A stretch of 7,582 nt of DNA from Deltaproteobacteria bacterium (GTDB lineage: Bacteria > Myxococcota_A > Polyangia > Polyangiales > Houyiibacteriaceae). The notes below the pieces were generated by a model. The model was not told where the DNA came from, did not search any database, and saw only the letters and a program-made list of their open reading frames with translations. Of the stretch, positions 5,841 through 7,582 are shown piece after piece. Positions within the stretch are counted from its first letter, which is position 1, and every line of letters starts with the position of its first letter. The translations under genes were made by a program, and so were the position numbers. Location of the stretch: NCBI GenBank assembly GCA_019309605.1, contig JAFDFW010000367.1, forward strand, positions 1-7,582. Reading direction: 5' to 3'.

Positions 5841-7168
5841 GCGCCGGATCCGCCACGGAGCGCATTGCGGGCAAAGCTATAGTCGTGTGCCGGCTCGGCG
5901 CGCGGCCCTGCGGCGTATATCGCTCCCCTTCGCGAGCGCAGGAAGCGTAGCAGCGCTGCGCCGAGCGGAACCGCCATGCGGGGCGAGAGGAAAAGGGACT
6001 TTGGCTTCACGCCAGTCATCGCTGCGCCGAAGTTGTCCATGAAGCTCGCGCCATGGCGCTGGGCGGCGACTGCAGCCGTGTCGAGAAGGGCGGGGAAGCG
6101 GTTGATCGCGCGCCCCGCAGCCGCCGAAATCGGGAAGTCCCGGCCAAACTCCTTCATCCAGGCTTTATGGTAGCTCGCGAGCCGCCGTGCCGAGAGGTCG
6201 CCCTCGTCGAATGCTTCGTGGAGGACACGAGCTGCGATCTTGGCGGCGATCATCGCGGTGTGAATGCCCTCGCCGGTCAACGGATCGGTCTGGCCCGCGG
6301 CATCGCCCAACAAGATGAAGCGCTCGCCGTGCGATCGCGGCTCGCCACCGAGTCGCAGCGGGGCCAGCGCGGGGCGCTCGAGCGGTTCGGCGTGGTCGCC
6401 GAGCACCTCCCGCACGAATGGGTCGTTGGCAACCTCGGTGCTCAAGACGGACTTGAGCTCCGTCAGTGGGACGCGCCCGCCGGGGAGCACATAGCAACCG
6501 AGGTCGATGTCATCGTTCGTGTGACGAAAGAGCGCCACGTATCCGGGCAGCACGTATGGCGGATAAAGCAAAACGCCATCACTCGTGAAGTTGTGCGTAC
6601 CCCCCTTGATGTATTGCCGGCTCGCGACGCTATTGGCCCCGGCTGTGACGACGCCGAGCGACCGCGCGATCTTACTCTTCGCGCCGTCAGCGGCGATAAG
6701 GCAGCGACCCGAGAAGCGGCGACCGTCTTTGCAGTCGACGGTCCACACAGAATCGCCCAGTGACACGTCAGTCACCGACGCGTTTTCGATGAGGTCCGCG
6801 CCTACACGATCTGCCGCGCGTGCGATCCGTTCGTCGCACACGATTCTTCGGATCGCCGCAACCCGCGGCATGCTCGCTCGGGCGCCCTCATCGGGGCTGG
6901 TGAAGCTCAGACCCGAGGGCGACACCAAGCCGCCGGCGCGGACCCACTGCACCAATCCTTCGGAGTCGAGCTCCTGAATGACCCCCATCTCCTCGAGGAT
7001 CTCGATTGCTGGCTCGCACCAGGCGTCGCCGCAGCGCTTGTCACGTGGAAAGGTCGCCTTTTCTAGAAGCGCGACGCGCTTCCCTCCGGCTGCGAGAAAG
7101 TATGCCGCCGTCGCGCCGGCCGGGCCGGCACCCACGATGACTACGTCGTAAACGAGCTGCTCATCCAT
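5837..7168 (-). CDS. Geranylgeranyl reductase family FAD-dependent oxidoreductase
   Basis: A 443-residue flavoprotein. GAGPAG (13-18) and E36 form the N-terminal FAD-binding Rossmann unit. PRDKRCGD (41-48) is the segment with the conserved Cys typical of geranylgeranyl reductases, DGAKSKIAR (161-169) is the DG motif, and LGDAAGQTDPLTGEGI (287-302) is the second FAD/GD motif. Relatives reduce double bonds in polyprenyl chains (archaeal lipids, chlorophyll, menaquinone) or halogenate/hydroxylate aromatics. The YxWxFP substrate motif of true geranylgeranyl reductases appears as YVALFR (210-215), lacking Trp and Pro, so the substrate may differ. ATG 7168 is preferred because AGGA lies 9 bases upstream; a GTG at 7186 would add six residues but has no such site. 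The stop overlaps the ADC start (ATGA). It lies 30 bases after the beta-barrel gene and is likely in the same transcript. Confidence 0.9.
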   Translation of the reverse strand: MDEQLVYDVVIVGAGPAGATAAYFLAAGGKRVALLEKATFPRDKRCGDAWCEPAIEILEEMGVIQELDSEGLVQWVRAGGLVSPSGLSFTSPDEGARASMPRVAAIRRIVCDERIARAADRVGADLIENASVTDVSLGDSVWTVDCKDGRRFSGRCLIAADGAKSKIARSLGVVTAGANSVASRQYIKGGTHNFTSDGVLLYPPYVLPGYVALFRHTNDDIDLGCYVLPGGRVPLTELKSVLSTEVANDPFVREVLGDHAEPLERPALAPLRLGGEPRSHGERFILLGDAAGQTDPLTGEGIHTAMIAAKIAARVLHEAFDEGDLSARRLASYHKAWMKEFGRDFPISAAAGRAINRFPALLDTAAVAAQRHGASFMDNFGAAMTGVKPKSLFLSPRMAVPLGAALLRFLRSRRGAIYAAGPRAEPAHDYSFARNALRGGSGA

Positions 7169-7177
7169 AGTGGCTAT

Positions 7178-7181
7178 TCCT
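7178..7181 (-). promoter_or_regulatory. Ribosome binding site deciding the reductase start
   Basis: Minus-strand AGGA lies 9 bases before ATG 7168. This supports that ATG over the upstream GTG at 7186, which sits upstream of the site itself. Confidence 0.5.
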
Positions 7182-7198
7182 AGCACACGTCCGTTGGG

Positions 7199-7582
7199 TC
7201 AGAAGTTGTAACCGTAGCCGATGCTTGCGACGTTCACGCTCAAGTTGTTCGTGCGCGTGTATCGGTTGAAATAGACGTCGGCCTGGTGCTGGTGAGTCCG
7301 GCCGGGCGGCGTGAGATGGAACAAGACTTTGACGCCCCATTCGTGAGCCCAGAACCGAGCCAAGTCCGAATCCGACGTCCGCGGCTCGTTTGGATTGAAA
7401 TCCAGCAAGCCCAAGTTCGTGGTCCAGAAGTACACGGCGGTCTGGTGGTGCGCTCTATAGTGGGCGCTGACATACGCGCGCTCGGTCACCGACTGGCCGA
7501 TCTCCGCAAGCAGCGTGTGGGCACGCACGTCGTAGTCGTCCGCGTAGAACCGATAGCTAGCGCGCAGCGTCGTCTTCGTCGT
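7199..7582 (-). CDS. DUF3570-like outer-membrane beta-barrel protein (5' end outside window)
   Basis: Only the last 127 residues are present; the frame is open to the right edge. They show alternating aromatic/polar strands (TLRASYRFYADDYDVRAH, AYVSAHYRAHHQTAVYFW, VKVLFHL, HQADVYFNRYTRT) and end in ASIGYGYNF. The terminal Phe is the usual C-terminal signal recognised by the outer-membrane assembly machinery. The spacing (SYRFY.DDY..RAHTL, RTSDSDLARFWAHEWGVK) resembles DUF3570 proteins, whose function is not established and which often sit beside flavin-linked exported redox genes. Residues SYRFY at the edge show the protein continues upstream. The reductase starts 30 bases downstream, so it may head the operon. 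DUF3570 is a moderate call; a generic outer-membrane barrel is firm. Confidence 0.65.
   Translation of the reverse strand, partial: TTKTTLRASYRFYADDYDVRAHTLLAEIGQSVTERAYVSAHYRAHHQTAVYFWTTNLGLLDFNPNEPRTSDSDLARFWAHEWGVKVLFHLTPPGRTHQHQADVYFNRYTRTNNLSVNVASIGYGYNF

Noticed and set aside
5208..5882. 224-codon plus-strand frame across the ADC-family gene
   Set aside because: It overlaps a well-supported gene; its composition (Arg/His-rich, no motif) is typical of an antisense shadow in GC-rich DNA.
6053..6763. 236-codon plus-strand frame inside the reductase gene
   Set aside because: The minus strand holds an intact FAD enzyme with all motifs. The plus-strand product shows no domain or ribosome binding site.

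Overview
The window looks like chromosomal DNA from a GC-rich, Gram-negative, probably uncultured bacterium. A deltaproteobacterial, Myxococcota or Binatota-like lineage would fit, but the phylum is a guess. The Gram-negative call rests on a beta-barrel protein ending in a C-terminal Phe, a lipoprotein signal peptide, and a GreB-type transcription factor. I see no rRNA, tRNA, CRISPR array, insertion sequence or integrase. The window is densely coding and has no gene-free stretch over 300 bases.

Left block (1-1223, minus strand): a greB-like transcript cleavage factor is followed, after only 3 bases, by a membrane methyltransferase-like protein of the PEMT/ICMT type. The methyltransferase runs off the left edge. 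A 125-base divergent intergenic region (1224-1348) carries two inverted repeats with a shared CCAGC/GCTGG core and a good ribosome binding site for the plus-strand gene.

Middle block (1349-3101, plus strand): a membrane fatty-acid-desaturase-family di-iron protein, then 17 bases later a TIM-barrel sugar phosphate isomerase/epimerase-like protein. The isomerase reading frame is broken near 2800-2880, and its C-terminal part, including the last predicted metal ligand, continues in another frame.

Right block (3103-7582, minus strand), in transcription order: the 3' end of a DUF3570-type outer-membrane beta-barrel; an FAD-dependent geranylgeranyl-reductase-family protein; an acetoacetate-decarboxylase-fold protein; a short-chain dehydrogenase/reductase; and a secreted lipoprotein with two DUF1330-like domains and a 12-cysteine tail. 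The reductase, decarboxylase and dehydrogenase genes overlap or abut and are very likely co-translated. Together they could reduce, decarboxylate and dehydrogenate a lipid or isoprenoid/polyketide-like substrate; that pathway is inferred. The lipoprotein signal peptide lies in a different frame from its body. The window therefore has two apparent frameshifts, in two convergent genes whose stop codons are one base apart. This is either local gene decay or assembly error. The most promising unexplained material is the reductase-decarboxylase-dehydrogenase operon and the tandem DUF1330/Cys-rich lipoprotein.
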